In this document: piece by piece, positions 54,715-64,000 of the stretch
Layout: each line of letters begins with the position of its first letter
Numbering within the stretch: the first letter of the stretch is position 1
Assembly (NCBI RefSeq): GCF_011602485.2
Contig: NZ_CP050022.2
Span: 4,422,001 to 4,486,000 of the forward strand
Source: Bradyrhizobium sp. 1(2017)
GTDB lineage: Bacteria > Pseudomonadota > Alphaproteobacteria > Rhizobiales > Xanthobacteraceae
Length of the DNA stretch: 64,000 nt
Reading direction: 5' to 3'
Notes under the pieces: generated by a model
Told to the model about the DNA's origin: nothing
The model's input: only the letters and a program-made list of their open reading frames with translations
Databases searched by the model: none
Translations under genes and position numbers: made by a program

Positions 54715-56613
54715 ATGCTTCGAGGAATACGCAAAGCCTCATCAAACTGGCTCGGCAAGACCATTATGGCCGTGGTGATGGGCGTGTTGATCGTCAGTTT
54801 CGGCATTTGGGGCATCGCCGACATTTTCAAGGGCTTCGGGCAGTCAACGGTGGCCAAGGTCGGCAGCACCGAGATTTCGCTCAACGAGTTCCGCCAGATC
54901 TACACGGACCGCCTGCAACAGATCAGCCGCCAGTTCGGCCGCCCGCTGACGCCGGATCAGGCGCGTGCCTTCGGCCTCGACCGCCAGGTGCTCCAGCAGA
55001 CGATTGCCGAAGCCGCCCTCGACGAAGAGGCGCGCCGGCTTGGGCTCGGCCAGTCCGACGAACAGATCCGCCAGTTCATCATGAACGATCCCAACTTCAA
55101 GGGCGTCGGCGGCAGCTTCGATGCGAACCGCTTCCAGGCCATGATCCGCAACTTCGGTTACACCGAACAACGCTACGTCGCCGAGCAGCGCAAGGTGTCG
55201 CTGCGCCGGCAGATCACCGGCACGATCGGCGCCGGCATCGAGCCCCCGAAAACCATGCTCGACGCCCTGACGCGCTTCCAGAACGAGCAGCGCGCCATCG
55301 AGTTCGTCAAGCTCGATGCCGCGCAGGCAGGCACTATCGACGCGCCCTCGCCCGAGACGCTCGCCACCTATTTCGAGGATCACAAGGTCCAGTTCCGCGC
55401 GCCCGAATACCGCAAGATCGCCTTCGTCGTGGTCTCGCCGGAGGAGATCGGCAAGTGGACCGAGGTGTCGGACGAGGACGCCAGGAAAATGTTCGACCAG
55501 CGCAAGGACCGGCTCGGCACGCCGGAGAAGCGCCAGATCCAGCAGATCGTGTTTCCGAACGTCGCCGACGCGCAGGCCGCACGCGAGCGGCTCGTCGGCG
55601 GGATGTCGTTCGAGGATCTCGGCAAGGAGCGCGGGCTGAGCGCCTCCGACGTCGACCTCGGGCTCGTGACCAAGTCTTCGCTCGCGCCCGCCGTCGGTGA
55701 CGCCGCCTTCGCGCTTCCTGCCGGCGAGATCAGCCAGCCGATCCAGAGCGGCCTTGGCGTTGCGATCGTCAAGGTCGACAAGATCGAGCCGGGCAAGGAG
55801 GCGGACTACGCCAGCCTTGCCGGCGACATCAAGCGCGAGATCGCCACCGAGCGCGCGCGCGTCAAGGTCGCCGATCTCCGCGACAAGATGGAAGACGAGC
55901 GCGGCGGCGGCTCCAGCGTGATCGACGCGGCGCAGAAGCTCGGGCTCACGGCCGTGACCATCGAGGCCGTCGACCGTTCCGGCCGTGCTCCGAACGGCCA
56001 GCCGGTCGCCAATATCCCGCAAGGCCTCGACGTGGTGTCGCAGGCCTTCAACACGGATGTCGGCGTCGACAACGACTCGATCTCGTATAAGGGCGGCTAT
56101 GTCTGGTACGACGTGCTCGCCATCACGCCCTCGCGCGACCGCAATCTCGACGAGGTCCGCGACCAGGTCGAAGCGCGCTGGCGTCAGGACCAGATTGCCA
56201 CCAAGCTGAAGGCCAAGGCGACCGAGATGGTGCAGAAGCTCGAAGCCGGCGGCAAGCTCGCCGATGAGGCCGCCGCGATCGGCGTCAAGGTCGAGACCGC
56301 GAGCGGCTTCAAGCGTGACGACTCGCCTGCCGGCGTGCCCGGTACTGTCGTCGCGGCCGCCTTCCGAACCGCCAAGGACGGCGTCGGCCAGACGGCAGTG
56401 GACGGCGGCAGCGAAGTGATCGTCTTCCGCGTCACCGACGTCGTCGAGCCCGCGATCGACGCAACCTCCGACGCGGTCAAGAAGCTCAAGGAGACCCTCG
56501 ACCGCGCGCTGACCGAGGAGCAGGTCGCGTCCTACGTCAACAAGCTTGAAACCGACATCGGGACCACCATTAATCAGGCCGCCTTCGCGCAAGTGACCGG
56601 CGCGAACCAGTGA
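54715..56613 (+). CDS. PpiD/SurA-like membrane-anchored peptidyl-prolyl isomerase
   Basis: A 632-residue periplasmic foldase. A membrane anchor lies at residues ~14-36 (KTIMAVVMGVLIVSFGIWGI), then a SurA_N-like chaperone region (~40-190), a parvulin-type PPIase domain at ~260-370 (KRQIQQIVFPNVADAQAARE, MSFEDLGKERGLSASDVDLG, PAVGDAAFALPAGEISQPI), and a C-terminal chaperone half. It assists folding of outer-membrane or secreted proteins. ATG 54715 is used; an in-frame TTG 9 nt upstream is possible. Confidence 0.93.
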   Translation: MLRGIRKASSNWLGKTIMAVVMGVLIVSFGIWGIADIFKGFGQSTVAKVGSTEISLNEFRQIYTDRLQQISRQFGRPLTPDQARAFGLDRQVLQQTIAEAALDEEARRLGLGQSDEQIRQFIMNDPNFKGVGGSFDANRFQAMIRNFGYTEQRYVAEQRKVSLRRQITGTIGAGIEPPKTMLDALTRFQNEQRAIEFVKLDAAQAGTIDAPSPETLATYFEDHKVQFRAPEYRKIAFVVVSPEEIGKWTEVSDEDARKMFDQRKDRLGTPEKRQIQQIVFPNVADAQAARERLVGGMSFEDLGKERGLSASDVDLGLVTKSSLAPAVGDAAFALPAGEISQPIQSGLGVAIVKVDKIEPGKEADYASLAGDIKREIATERARVKVADLRDKMEDERGGGSSVIDAAQKLGLTAVTIEAVDRSGRAPNGQPVANIPQGLDVVSQAFNTDVGVDNDSISYKGGYVWYDVLAITPSRDRNLDEVRDQVEARWRQDQIATKLKAKATEMVQKLEAGGKLADEAAAIGVKVETASGFKRDDSPAGVPGTVVAAAFRTAKDGVGQTAVDGGSEVIVFRVTDVVEPAIDATSDAVKKLKETLDRALTEEQVASYVNKLETDIGTTINQAAFAQVTGANQ

Positions 56614-56627
56614 GTTGAAAGCACGCG

Positions 56628-57641
56628 ATGGACGACCTGAAATCGATCATTGGAAAAGTGGCGACCGGCGCCAGCCTGTCGCGTGACGAAGCAGCTTCCG
56701 CCTTCGATGCCATGATGTCCGGCGAGGCGACGCCTTCGCAGATGGGCGGCCTGTTGATGGCGCTCAGGGTGCGCGGCGAGACCGTGGACGAGATCACCGG
56801 CGCCGTTGCGGCGATGCGCTCGAAGATGCTGACGGTGACGGCACCGCCCGACGCCGTCGATATCGTCGGCACCGGCGGCGATGGCTCCGGCTCGGTCAAC
56901 GTCTCGACCTGCGCCTCCTTCATCGTCTCGGGCGCCGGCATGCCGGTCGCCAAGCACGGCAACCGCGCGCTGTCGTCGCGCTCGGGCGCCGCCGACGTGC
57001 TGGCCTCGCTCGGGGTCAAGATCGACCTCAGGCCGGAGCAGGTCGGGCACTGCGTACGCGAATGCGGCATCGGCTTCATGTTTGCCCCCGCCCACCATCC
57101 CGCCATGAAGAACGTCGGCCCGACCCGGGTCGAGCTTGCGACGCGCACGATCTTCAATCTGCTCGGCCCGCTCTCGAATCCCGCCGGGGTCAAGCGCCAG
57201 ATGGTCGGCGTATTCTCCAGGCAGTGGGTGCAGCCGCTGGCGCAGGTGCTCAAGAACCTCGGCTCCGAATCCGCCTGGGTGGTGCATGGCTCCGACGGCC
57301 TCGACGAGATCACCCTGACCGGTCCGACCTTCGTCTCCGCGCTCAACAATGGTGAGATCCGGAATTTCGAGGTGACGCCGGAGGAAGCGGGCCTGTCGCG
57401 CTGCGACGCCGGCGCGCTCAAGGGGGGCGATGCCGATGCCAACGCGATCGCGCTGCAAAGCGTGCTCGACGGCAAGCCGAGCCCCTACCGCGACGTCGCG
57501 CTGATGAACGCGGCCGCCGCGCTGGTCGTGGCCGGACGTGCCAAGGACCTCAAGGACGGCGTTGCGATCGGCGCGAAGTCGATCGACAGCGGCGCTGCGA
57601 ACGCGAAGCTGAAACACTTGATTGCGGTCTCGAACGGCTGA
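56628..57641 (+). CDS. trpD: Anthranilate phosphoribosyltransferase
   Basis: A 337-residue enzyme that joins anthranilate and PRPP in tryptophan synthesis. It has the signature [20 protein letters not shown] with the PRPP-binding Gly/Thr loop, [35 protein letters not shown], and the metal/ATP-like region in [13 protein letters not shown]. It lies 14 nt after the PpiD-like gene and is followed by trpC. Confidence 0.97.
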   Translation: MDDLKSIIGKVATGASLSRDEAASAFDAMMSGEATPSQMGGLLMALRVRGETVDEITGAVAAMRSKMLTVTAPPDAVDIVGTGGDGSGSVNVSTCASFIVSGAGMPVAKHGNRALSSRSGAADVLASLGVKIDLRPEQVGHCVRECGIGFMFAPAHHPAMKNVGPTRVELATRTIFNLLGPLSNPAGVKRQMVGVFSRQWVQPLAQVLKNLGSESAWVVHGSDGLDEITLTGPTFVSALNNGEIRNFEVTPEEAGLSRCDAGALKGGDADANAIALQSVLDGKPSPYRDVALMNAAAALVVAGRAKDLKDGVAIGAKSIDSGAANAKLKHLIAVSNG

Positions 57642-57648
57642 GCCTGAC

Positions 57649-58470
57649 ATGTCGGACATCCTCACCAAGATCGAGGCGTACAAGCGCGAGGAGATCGCCG
57701 CCGCCAAGCGCGCCCAGCCGCTCTCCGTCGTCGAGGCAAAGGCCAGGGCGCAAGCCGCCCCGCGCGGCTTCGTCCGCGCGATCAAGGCGAAGCACGCCCA
57801 GGGCGACTACGCGCTGATTGCCGAGATCAAAAAAGCCTCGCCCTCGAAGGGGCTGATCCGCGCCGATTTCGACCCGCCAGAGCTTGCCAAAGCCTATGAG
57901 GCAGGCGGCGCCGCCTGCCTTTCGGTCCTGACCGACACGCCCTCGTTCCAGGGCCATCTCGACTTCATGGTGGCGGCTCGCGCGGCGACGTCGCTCCCCG
58001 TGCTGCGCAAGGATTTCATGTTCGACACCTATCAGGTGGCGGAGGCTCGCGCGCATGGTGCCGACTGCATCCTGATCATCATGGCCGCGCTCGACGATGC
58101 CACCGCGAAAGACCTCGAAGATGCCGCCCTTGCCCATGGCATGGATGTGCTGATCGAGATCCACGACCGCGCCGAGCTCGACCGGGCGCTGAAGCTGCAA
58201 TCGCCGATGATCGGCGTCAACAACCGCAATTTACGCACCTTCGAGACCACGCTTGCGACCAGCGAGGCGCTGGCGCCCTTGATCCCCGGGGACCGGCTGA
58301 TGGTCGGCGAGAGCGGCATTTTCACGCCCGCCGATCTCGCCAGGCTCGAGCGCGTCGGCATGTCGACCTTCCTGGTCGGCGAGAGCCTGATGCGGCAGGC
58401 CGACGTCACGGCGGCGACCCGCACGTTGCTCGCGCGTGAGACCACGGCGCGCGCAACGGGCACGCGCTGA
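57649..58470 (+). CDS. trpC: Indole-3-glycerol phosphate synthase
   Basis: A 273-residue TIM-barrel enzyme. It has catalytic-region motifs [20 protein letters not shown] (catalytic Lys and Glu), [55 protein letters not shown] and [23 protein letters not shown] 57649 lies 7 nt after the trpD stop. It is unfused to trpF. Confidence 0.97.
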   Translation: MSDILTKIEAYKREEIAAAKRAQPLSVVEAKARAQAAPRGFVRAIKAKHAQGDYALIAEIKKASPSKGLIRADFDPPELAKAYEAGGAACLSVLTDTPSFQGHLDFMVAARAATSLPVLRKDFMFDTYQVAEARAHGADCILIIMAALDDATAKDLEDAALAHGMDVLIEIHDRAELDRALKLQSPMIGVNNRNLRTFETTLATSEALAPLIPGDRLMVGESGIFTPADLARLERVGMSTFLVGESLMRQADVTAATRTLLARETTARATGTR

Positions 58471-58471
58471 C

Positions 58472-58990
58472 ATGGCGCGCAAGGTTTCCACGACCAAGCG
58501 GTCCAAGACAAAGACCAGCCCTGCCCTCACCCATATCGGCGCCTCCGGCGAGGCGCGGATGGTGGACGTATCAGACAAGCCCGCGACCGAACGGCTTGCT
58601 GTCGCGCAAGGCCGCGTCATCATGACCAAGGCGACGCTCGATCTGATCGTGTCCGGCAACGCCAAAAAGGGCGACGTGCTCGGCACCGCCCGCATCGCCG
58701 GGATCATGGCCGCCAAGCGCACCTCCGAGCTGATCCCGCTCTGCCATCCGCTCGCGCTATCCAAGGTCACCGTCGACATCGAACCCGACGCGAACCTGCC
58801 CGGTTGCGTTGTCCGCGCCAGCGTGAAAGTGACCGGCCCCACCGGCGTCGAGATGGAAGCGCTTACCGCGGTCTCGGTCGCCTGCCTCACCATCTACGAC
58901 ATGATCAAGGCGGTGGAGCGCGGCGTGCGCATCGAGGGCATCCATCTCGTCGAGAAGCTCGGCGGCAAGTCGGGCCACTACCGCGCGTGA
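58472..58990 (+). CDS. moaC: Cyclic pyranopterin monophosphate synthase
   Basis: A 172-residue enzyme of molybdenum cofactor synthesis. Family motifs: [60 protein letters not shown] and the end [11 protein letters not shown]. It starts 1 nt after the trpC stop, so trpD-trpC-moaC form one transcript. The usual downstream moeA is not present; a convergent Flp pilin gene follows. Confidence 0.97.
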   Translation: MARKVSTTKRSKTKTSPALTHIGASGEARMVDVSDKPATERLAVAQGRVIMTKATLDLIVSGNAKKGDVLGTARIAGIMAAKRTSELIPLCHPLALSKVTVDIEPDANLPGCVVRASVKVTGPTGVEMEALTAVSVACLTIYDMIKAVERGVRIEGIHLVEKLGGKSGHYRA

Positions 58991-58998
58991 TCGCGCCG

Positions 58999-59163
58999 CT
59001 ACTTCAGCGACGTGCTGATCGAGCCGAACTTCAGCTTAAGCGTCGAGCCGAGATTGTTGACCACGGCGATGATCGCGAGCGCGATGCCGGCGGCGATCAG
59101 GCCATATTCGATCGCGGTCGCTCCGGATTCGTCGGCAATGAAGTTCTTCAAGACGCTTTTCAT
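58999..59163 (-). CDS. Flp/Fap-type IVb pilin
   Basis: A 54-residue prepilin (MKSVLKNFIADESGATAIEY, then GLIAAGIALAIIAVVNNLGS). The processing motif SG-ATAIEYGLIAA with Glu at +5 of the mature helix is diagnostic of Flp pilins used in tad-type adhesion. The ATG at 59163 has GGAG upstream. It is convergent with moaC, only 8 nt from its stop. No tad/cpa assembly genes are in the window, so it is an orphan copy. Confidence 0.93.
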   Translation of the reverse strand: MKSVLKNFIADESGATAIEYGLIAAGIALAIIAVVNNLGSTLKLKFGSISTSLK

Positions 59164-59278
59164 GGATCAACTCCTCACTGTGTCGCTTGCACACATATTC
59201 GCAAATCACGTGCCAAAGTCGACTTGAGGATCGCCAACGACTTAGATGGTTAAACTTTGATTGATCGCGGCATGGTCG

Positions 59279-59321
59279 GCAGGAATTGACCGGCATCGCG
59301 GGAGCTTGCGGCAATTCCTGC
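59279..59321. other. Inverted repeat in the flp/GGDEF-EAL intergenic region
   Basis: GCAGGAATTG and CAATTCCTGC are exact 10-bp complements around a 23-nt middle that adds CCG/CGG pairing. It lies in the 313-nt gap between divergent genes, so it is not a terminator for either flank. The rest of the gap holds no gene. Confidence 0.5.
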
Positions 59322-59476
59322 ACGTCTTGCATCCCGCACATCGATTGCTTTTGTCCGCGACCATTCACGTCGCGTTAACCGCGCTTCCTAACTCCGCTTC
59401 CATACCGTTCCCGTAAACCAACGGATGTTTTGGGAATCAAGAATTGATCCTGGCGTGTGCACGGCAATGAACCAGC

Positions 59477-62209
59477 ATGATGACGAGATTCGGCAGTCGC
59501 CTCTTTGACCAGGCCTTCGTGCGCAGCGGACCGATCCGCTGGCTGGTGGTGGGCGGTACGCTGCTGATCGCGGCGATCGCCGTCGGCGCGACGCTCATGG
59601 CGCAGAATTTCCGCGAACGTGCGCTGCGCAACTCCGGCCGCGAGCTTGAGAACACCGTGCTGATGCTCGCCCATCATTTCGACCAGCAATTGCAGGATTT
59701 CGCCGTCATCCAGAAGGATTTCGTCGACCACGTCCGCACGACGGGCATCAACAATGCCGAGGATTATCGCAAGCGCTTCTCGGGGCAAGACGTCCACCGG
59801 ATGCTGCGCTCGAAGATCGAGGCGCTGCCTTACATGGGCGGCGTCAACGTCATCGATGCCGAAGGCAATCTGATCAACTCGTCGACGGCATGGCCCGCCC
59901 CGAAGGTGAATGTTGCCGACCGCGCCTATTTCCGCACCTTCAAATACGATCCCTACGCGCCCGACGTGTTGATCGAGCCGCTGCACAGCCGCGTCTCCGG
60001 CGCCTGGACCATCCTGATCGTCCGCAGGATCGTGGGCTCGAACGGCGAGTTCCTGGGCGTGGTCGGGCGCGGCATCGAGCCGGCCAATTTCGAGAAGTTC
60101 TTCGCCTCCGTCGCGCTCGGCGAAGGCGCGACGATCTCGATGCTGCATCGAGACGGCACGCTGCTCGCCCGCTATCCCCATGCCAGCGAGATGATGGGAC
60201 GAAATTTCAAGACCGGCTCGTTCGAGCAGCAGAGGATTTTCGGGCTCGATCACTTCGCCGGCCACTTCGTGAGCCCCGTCGACGGCGAAGACCGGCTGAT
60301 CTCATCGCGCGCCCTGCCCCATTTCCCGATCCTGATGATGGCCACCACGACCCGCGCGGCGGCTCTGACTGACTGGCGTGAGCAGATCGGCATCCTGATC
60401 TCGGTCGCGGCCTCGTCGGCGCTCGCCATCGCGGGCGTGCTGATCGCGATCGTTCGCAAGTTGCTGGAGCAGCACCGCCTCTCGCGGGAACGGCTGACGC
60501 TGGAAAAGCAGCGTCTCGACCGCGCCGTCAACAACATGACGCAGGGCCTTTTGCTGTTCGACGCCGAGCGGCGTCTCGTGATCTGCAACCAGCGCTACAT
60601 CGAGATGTACGGCCTGTCGGCCGAGACGGTGAAGCCCGGTTGCAGCTTCCACGACATCATCGCCCATCGCAAGGCGACCGGCTCCTTCGCCGGCGAGGTC
60701 GATCAGTATGTCGCGCGCGTGCTGCGCGACGTCAACGTGCGCAATTCCATGGTCATCGACACTTCCGACGGCCGCTCGATCCAGATCGTCAACGAACCAC
60801 TGGCGGATGGCGGCTGGGTAGCGACGCATGAGGACATCACCGAACGCCGCCGGATCGAGGAGCGTATCACCCACCTCGCCCATTACGACGCGCTGACCGA
60901 CCTGCCCAACCGCATCATGTTCCACGAGCATTTGCGCGACGAGCTGGCCGCCCTCGCCGAGGGCGAAGAAATCGCCGTGCACTACATCGACATCGACGAG
61001 TTCAAGGGCGTCAACGACGCGCTTGGCCATCTCGTCGGTGACGAGCTGTTGAAATCGGTCGCGCAGAGCCTGCGTCGCTGCGCCGGCCCGGAGGACTTCG
61101 TGGCCCGGCTCGGCGGCGACGAATTTGCCATCGTGCAAAGCGCAGTGACCTCGCCGGACCAGATCACCGATCTCGTCGCACGGGTTTTCCATGCCATCCG
61201 CACCCCCTTCGACTGCATGGGCCACCATCTCACCGCGGACGCCAGCATCGGCATTGCGCTCGCGCCGGAACATGGCAGCGCGCTCGACCAGATCCTCAAG
61301 AACGCCGACATGGCCATGTACGCGGCCAAGGCGGCGGGCCGCCGCACCTATCGCTTCTTCGAGCCGGAGATGGACGCCAAGATCCGCGAGCGGCGGCAGC
61401 TCGAGATCGACCTGCGCCACGCCATCGCCCAAGGGGGACTCGATGGCGGCCTCGAGGTCTATTATCAGCCCTGCCTCAGCCTCAGGGACGACCGCATTAC
61501 CGGCTGCGAAGCGCTGGTGCGCTGGCGCCATCCCGAGCGCGGCATGGTCTCGCCGGCCGAATTCATCCCGATCGCCGAGGACACCGGCCTGATCAACGAG
61601 ATCGGCGAATGGGTGCTGGCGACCGCGTGCCGGGACGCGGCGAGCTGGCCCGACGACATCCGCCTCGCCGTCAACGTCTCGCCCGTGCAGTTCAAAAGCG
61701 GCACGCTGGCGCTGAAGATCATGGCGGCGCTCGCCACCTCCAATTTGCCGGCAAGCCGGCTCGAGCTCGAGATCACCGAGGCCGTGCTGATCCGCGACGA
61801 CGACACCGCGCTCGCGATCCTGCACCAGCTTCGCGCCATCGGCGTGCGCATCGCGCTCGACGATTTCGGCACGGGCTATTCCTCGCTGAGCTATTTGCAC
61901 CGGTTCCCCTTCGATAAGATCAAGATCGACCGCTGCTTCGTCGACGACATCGCCGGCCCCGACGGCTCCGCCAGCATCGTCCAGGCCGTCGTCAACCTCG
62001 CGACCGCCCGCCGCATGACCACCACGGCCGAGGGCGTCGAGACCGAAGAGCAGCAGCGGCTGCTTCGAACGCTCGGCTGCTCCGAGATGCAGGGCTATCT
62101 GTTCAGCGCCGCGAAACCGGCCGACAAGGTGCTGGGGCTGTTCGCGCTGCACCGCAGCCGTCTTGCCCAGCGCGAAGGCAGCGAGAGCCGCCGACGCGAA
62201 GCGGGTTAG
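59477..62209 (+). CDS. Membrane GGDEF-EAL c-di-GMP signalling protein
   Basis: A 910-residue protein. Membrane segments near ~20-40 (WLVVGGTLLIAAIAVGATLM) and ~305-325 flank a dCache-like periplasmic sensor. A PAS_7-like domain (NNMTQGLLLFDAERRLVICN) follows at ~350-450, then a GGDEF domain with intact RLGGDEFAIVQ at ~460-620 and an EAL domain with EALVRWRHP, AEDTGLINEIGEW, DDFGTGYSSLSYL and KIDRCFVDDI at ~640-890. Both catalytic signatures look intact, so it can make and break c-di-GMP. Confidence 0.95.
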   Translation: MMTRFGSRLFDQAFVRSGPIRWLVVGGTLLIAAIAVGATLMAQNFRERALRNSGRELENTVLMLAHHFDQQLQDFAVIQKDFVDHVRTTGINNAEDYRKRFSGQDVHRMLRSKIEALPYMGGVNVIDAEGNLINSSTAWPAPKVNVADRAYFRTFKYDPYAPDVLIEPLHSRVSGAWTILIVRRIVGSNGEFLGVVGRGIEPANFEKFFASVALGEGATISMLHRDGTLLARYPHASEMMGRNFKTGSFEQQRIFGLDHFAGHFVSPVDGEDRLISSRALPHFPILMMATTTRAAALTDWREQIGILISVAASSALAIAGVLIAIVRKLLEQHRLSRERLTLEKQRLDRAVNNMTQGLLLFDAERRLVICNQRYIEMYGLSAETVKPGCSFHDIIAHRKATGSFAGEVDQYVARVLRDVNVRNSMVIDTSDGRSIQIVNEPLADGGWVATHEDITERRRIEERITHLAHYDALTDLPNRIMFHEHLRDELAALAEGEEIAVHYIDIDEFKGVNDALGHLVGDELLKSVAQSLRRCAGPEDFVARLGGDEFAIVQSAVTSPDQITDLVARVFHAIRTPFDCMGHHLTADASIGIALAPEHGSALDQILKNADMAMYAAKAAGRRTYRFFEPEMDAKIRERRQLEIDLRHAIAQGGLDGGLEVYYQPCLSLRDDRITGCEALVRWRHPERGMVSPAEFIPIAEDTGLINEIGEWVLATACRDAASWPDDIRLAVNVSPVQFKSGTLALKIMAALATSNLPASRLELEITEAVLIRDDDTALAILHQLRAIGVRIALDDFGTGYSSLSYLHRFPFDKIKIDRCFVDDIAGPDGSASIVQAVVNLATARRMTTTAEGVETEEQQRLLRTLGCSEMQGYLFSAAKPADKVLGLFALHRSRLAQREGSESRRREAG

Positions 62210-62526
62210 AGCCTGGACAAGCTCCCGCCAGCTTGACGAAAACGACTGACGCGGATACTTCCAGGCATGCAGCGGCCGAAACGGCGCTGCCGTAGGCGTT
62301 ACCGTCATCCAACGCGTCCTTTGTCGAGAGGATCCCAGCTGGGAGATCTCGATTCACGAGACGCCACGGTCATGCCGCCACTTTCCCTGTTTTCGGACAC
62401 CCATCGATTCAAGACGCCTGTTCGGCACGGCTCGCGCGTGCCCAAATGCTGGTCGTCTTCCGGATCATTCGCTCCCCGGGATTCCCGGATTGCCGTGGCC
62501 TTCACCTCCATCGAAAGGCAACGACC
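62210..62526. other. Gene-free intergenic stretch
   Basis: About 317 nt between the GGDEF-EAL and SDR genes. An open extension of the SDR frame to 62446 lacks family sequence. I see no promoter, RNA or repeat I can support. Confidence 0.4.
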
Positions 62527-63282
62527 ATGAAGATGACCGGCAACACGATCCTCCTTACCGGCGGCACCAGCGGCATCGGCCGCGCACTCGCCGAGGCCTT
62601 CCACGACCGCGGCAATCGCGTCATCGTCACGGGCCGGCGGCAGGCCCTGCTCGATCAGATCACGACCGAACGGCCGGGCCTGATCGGCCTGCCGCTCGAC
62701 TTCGACGATCCCGCATCGCTGCCGCGCCTGTCGGCGGATGTACGCGCGCGCTTCCCCGAGCTCAACGTGCTCATTGCCAATGCCGGCATCTCGCGGCCCG
62801 AAGACATCTGCGCGGACGGCTGGGATGCTTCCGACGCAGAGGCGATCGTGGCGACCAATATCGTGGGCGCGCTTCGCGCGACGGCGGCATTTCTGCCGGT
62901 CCTGAGGCGGCAACCGAACGCGACGATCGTCGCGACCAGCTCGAATCTCGCCTTCGTGCCGCGCGCTGATTTCCCGACTTATTGCGCCAGCAAGGCGTTC
63001 CTGCACTCCTGGCTGCAGTCGCTGCGGCACCAGCTCCGCAAGATCCCGGTCGAGGTGCTCGAGCTCGCGCCGCCCTACGTGCAGACCGAGCTCACCGGCG
63101 CGCAGCAGGCAAGCGACGCGCGCGCCATGCCGCTTGCTGCCTACGTCGCGGAGGTCATGCAATTGCTGGAGCTGCGGGTTCATCCCCGCGATGAAGTGCT
63201 GGTGGAGCGCGACCGCGCCCGCCGCTGGGCCGAGCGCGACGGCCGCTACGAGGCGACCTTTGCGGCCATGAACCCGAGCTGA
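62527..63282 (+). CDS. Short-chain dehydrogenase/reductase (DltE-like)
   Basis: A 251-residue SDR. It has the cofactor loop ILLTGGTSGIGRALAEAFHD, a second-strand Arg (VTGRRQALLD) favouring NADP(H), NAG in VLIANAGISRP, the catalytic Tyr-x3-Lys as YCASKAF with Ser in ATSSNLAF, and EVLELAPPYVQTEL. The pattern resembles the DltE/YciK-like group. ATG 62527 is chosen over upstream starts because family sequence begins KMTGNTILLTGG. The substrate is unknown. Confidence 0.93.
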   Translation: MKMTGNTILLTGGTSGIGRALAEAFHDRGNRVIVTGRRQALLDQITTERPGLIGLPLDFDDPASLPRLSADVRARFPELNVLIANAGISRPEDICADGWDASDAEAIVATNIVGALRATAAFLPVLRRQPNATIVATSSNLAFVPRADFPTYCASKAFLHSWLQSLRHQLRKIPVEVLELAPPYVQTELTGAQQASDARAMPLAAYVAEVMQLLELRVHPRDEVLVERDRARRWAERDGRYEATFAAMNPS

Positions 63283-63300
63283 GCCGGCGTCCAAAACGAC

Positions 63301-63333
63301 ATCGCCCGGGAGTGGCATCCACGCCCGGGCGAT
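63301..63333. terminator. Bidirectional hairpin between convergent genes
   Basis: ATCGCCCGGG, 13-nt loop, CCCGGGCGAT: a 10-bp GC-rich stem between the SDR (stop 63282, plus) and the protease (stop 63356, minus). A GTTTTG run follows on the minus strand, so it fits a terminator for the protease gene and probably for both. Confidence 0.75.
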
Positions 63334-63355
63334 CAGTGATCAAAAGTCGAAAGAC

Positions 63356-64000
63356 CTAATTCGGCACCGCCGCCTTCGGCGCGGGCTTGGCTGCGACCGC
63401 ATTGGCGGTCACGCCGTGCAGGAAGTCGAAAGCCGCATGCAGGGCCTTGTCGTCTTCCTCCTTCGGTGGGACGTAGGACTGCGATCCGGTCTGCTCGGTG
63501 CCGTCAGCGGCCGACAAATGCCCGCGCATCTGGGACTCCGCCATGGTGTCCATCCGGCCCTTCAGCTCCGGCGGCACGTCCTGGAGGATCTCGATGTCGG
63601 GCGCAATGCCCTGAGCCTGGATCGAGCGGCCCGACGGCGTGTAGTAGCGCGCCGTGGTCAGCGCCAGCGCACCATTGCCGGTACCGAGCGGAATGATGGT
63701 TTGCACCGAGCCCTTGCCGAACGAGCGCGTGCCGATCAGCGTCGCGCGCTTGTGGTCGTGCAGCGCGCCGGCGACGATCTCCGAGGCGGAGGCCGAGCCG
63801 CCATTGACCAGCACCACCAGCGGCTTGCCCTTGGTGAGGTCGCCCCCATGCGCGGTGAAACGCTGGGTCTCTTCCGGATTGCGGCCGCGGGTCGAGACGA
63901 CCTCGCCTCGCTGCAGGAATGCGCTCGACACCGACACGGCCTGGTCGAGCAGGCCGCCCGGATTGTTGCGCAGGTCCATCACATAGCCCGCAAGCTTCTC
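63356..64000 (-). CDS. ctpA: CtpA-type S41 carboxy-terminal protease, 5' part beyond right edge
   Basis: The frame is open from 64000 to the stop at 63356 and covers the C-terminal ~214 residues: VMDLRNNPGGLLDQAVSVSS, catalytic Ser region VLVNGGSASASEIVAGALHD, catalytic Lys in TRSFGKGSVQTIIPLGTGNG, TTARYYTPSGRSIQAQGIAP, then an Ala/Pro-rich tail. The N-terminal signal and PDZ domain lie outside the window. These periplasmic proteases process or degrade exported proteins from their C-terminus. Confidence 0.93.
   Translation of the reverse strand, partial: EKLAGYVMDLRNNPGGLLDQAVSVSSAFLQRGEVVSTRGRNPEETQRFTAHGGDLTKGKPLVVLVNGGSASASEIVAGALHDHKRATLIGTRSFGKGSVQTIIPLGTGNGALALTTARYYTPSGRSIQAQGIAPDIEILQDVPPELKGRMDTMAESQMRGHLSAADGTEQTGSQSYVPPKEEDDKALHAAFDFLHGVTANAVAAKPAPKAAVPN

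Noticed and set aside
54844..56592. 582-codon open frame on the minus strand
   Set aside because: Antisense to the PpiD-like foldase; low-complexity Leu/Asp/Gly content only.
60302..62308. 668-codon open frame on the minus strand
   Set aside because: It is antisense to the GGDEF-EAL protein with intact catalytic signatures. No domain is visible in the translation.

Overview
The window is chromosomal DNA of an alphaproteobacterium, most likely a Bradyrhizobium or close relative. The evidence is high GC, the gene order tpiA-secG-pyrG-kdsA...eno...ftsB-pdhA-pdhB-pdhC-lpd, an E1-beta subunit carrying its own lipoyl domain, several orphan ABC_sub_bind (PF04392) substrate-binding proteins, GC-rich palindromic repeats starting GTCATTGCGAG, and FixK/FNR-type boxes. 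No species call is possible from sequence alone.

Region 1 (1 to ~6.0 kb) is the right part of a small integrated element. On the minus strand a tightly overlapping set encodes an excisionase-like HTH protein, a zinc-finger/Toprim primase, a P-loop helicase-like protein, a protein with a TubC_N-like N-terminus and a partial gene at the left edge. On the plus strand are a ribbon-helix-helix protein, an AlpA-like regulator and a lone domain resembling the C-terminus of the recombination ATPase RarA, apparently 5'-frameshifted. The two arms are separated by a perfect 7+7 palindrome. No integrase or attachment site is visible. Debris follows at 6.1-6.9 kb: a methyltransferase and the C-terminal remnant of an SRAP (YedK/HMCES) gene.

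Region 2 (6.9-25 kb) is accessory. Small secreted proteins sit next to two perfect FNR/FixK boxes (7357 and 8154). Three orphan PF04392 substrate-binding proteins flank a 1118-residue SAM-cyclase-ATPase-TPR protein and a VOC protein. An intact cobalamin riboswitch (18195 to 18008, minus) precedes an internally deleted TonB-receptor gene and then an intact membrane protein. Also here are a HAMP adenylate cyclase, an Slt lytic transglycosylase and a translationally coupled set of small secreted or Cys-rich proteins.

Region 3 (25-31 kb) holds a three-PAS histidine kinase coupled to a FixJ-type regulator, a single-domain receiver, a Bug-type solute-binding protein and a threonine synthase-like enzyme.

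Region 4 (31-54.5 kb) is conserved central metabolism, mostly on the minus strand. It contains the pyruvate dehydrogenase operon (with a DUF5076 protein, a nucleoside deaminase and a small membrane protein inside it), an aldehyde dehydrogenase with a GAF/Fis regulator that has its own FixK-like box, FtsB, enolase, QueF, a ModA-like protein, a glutaminase-STAS-cNMP fusion, KdsA, CTP synthase, SecG and TpiA.

Region 5 (54.5-64 kb, mostly plus strand) contains a PpiD/SurA-like foldase, trpD-trpC-moaC, a 54-residue Flp pilin on the minus strand, a GGDEF-EAL protein, an SDR and the C-terminal part of a CtpA-type protease running off the right edge. No rRNA, tRNA, intact insertion sequence or CRISPR array was recognised.
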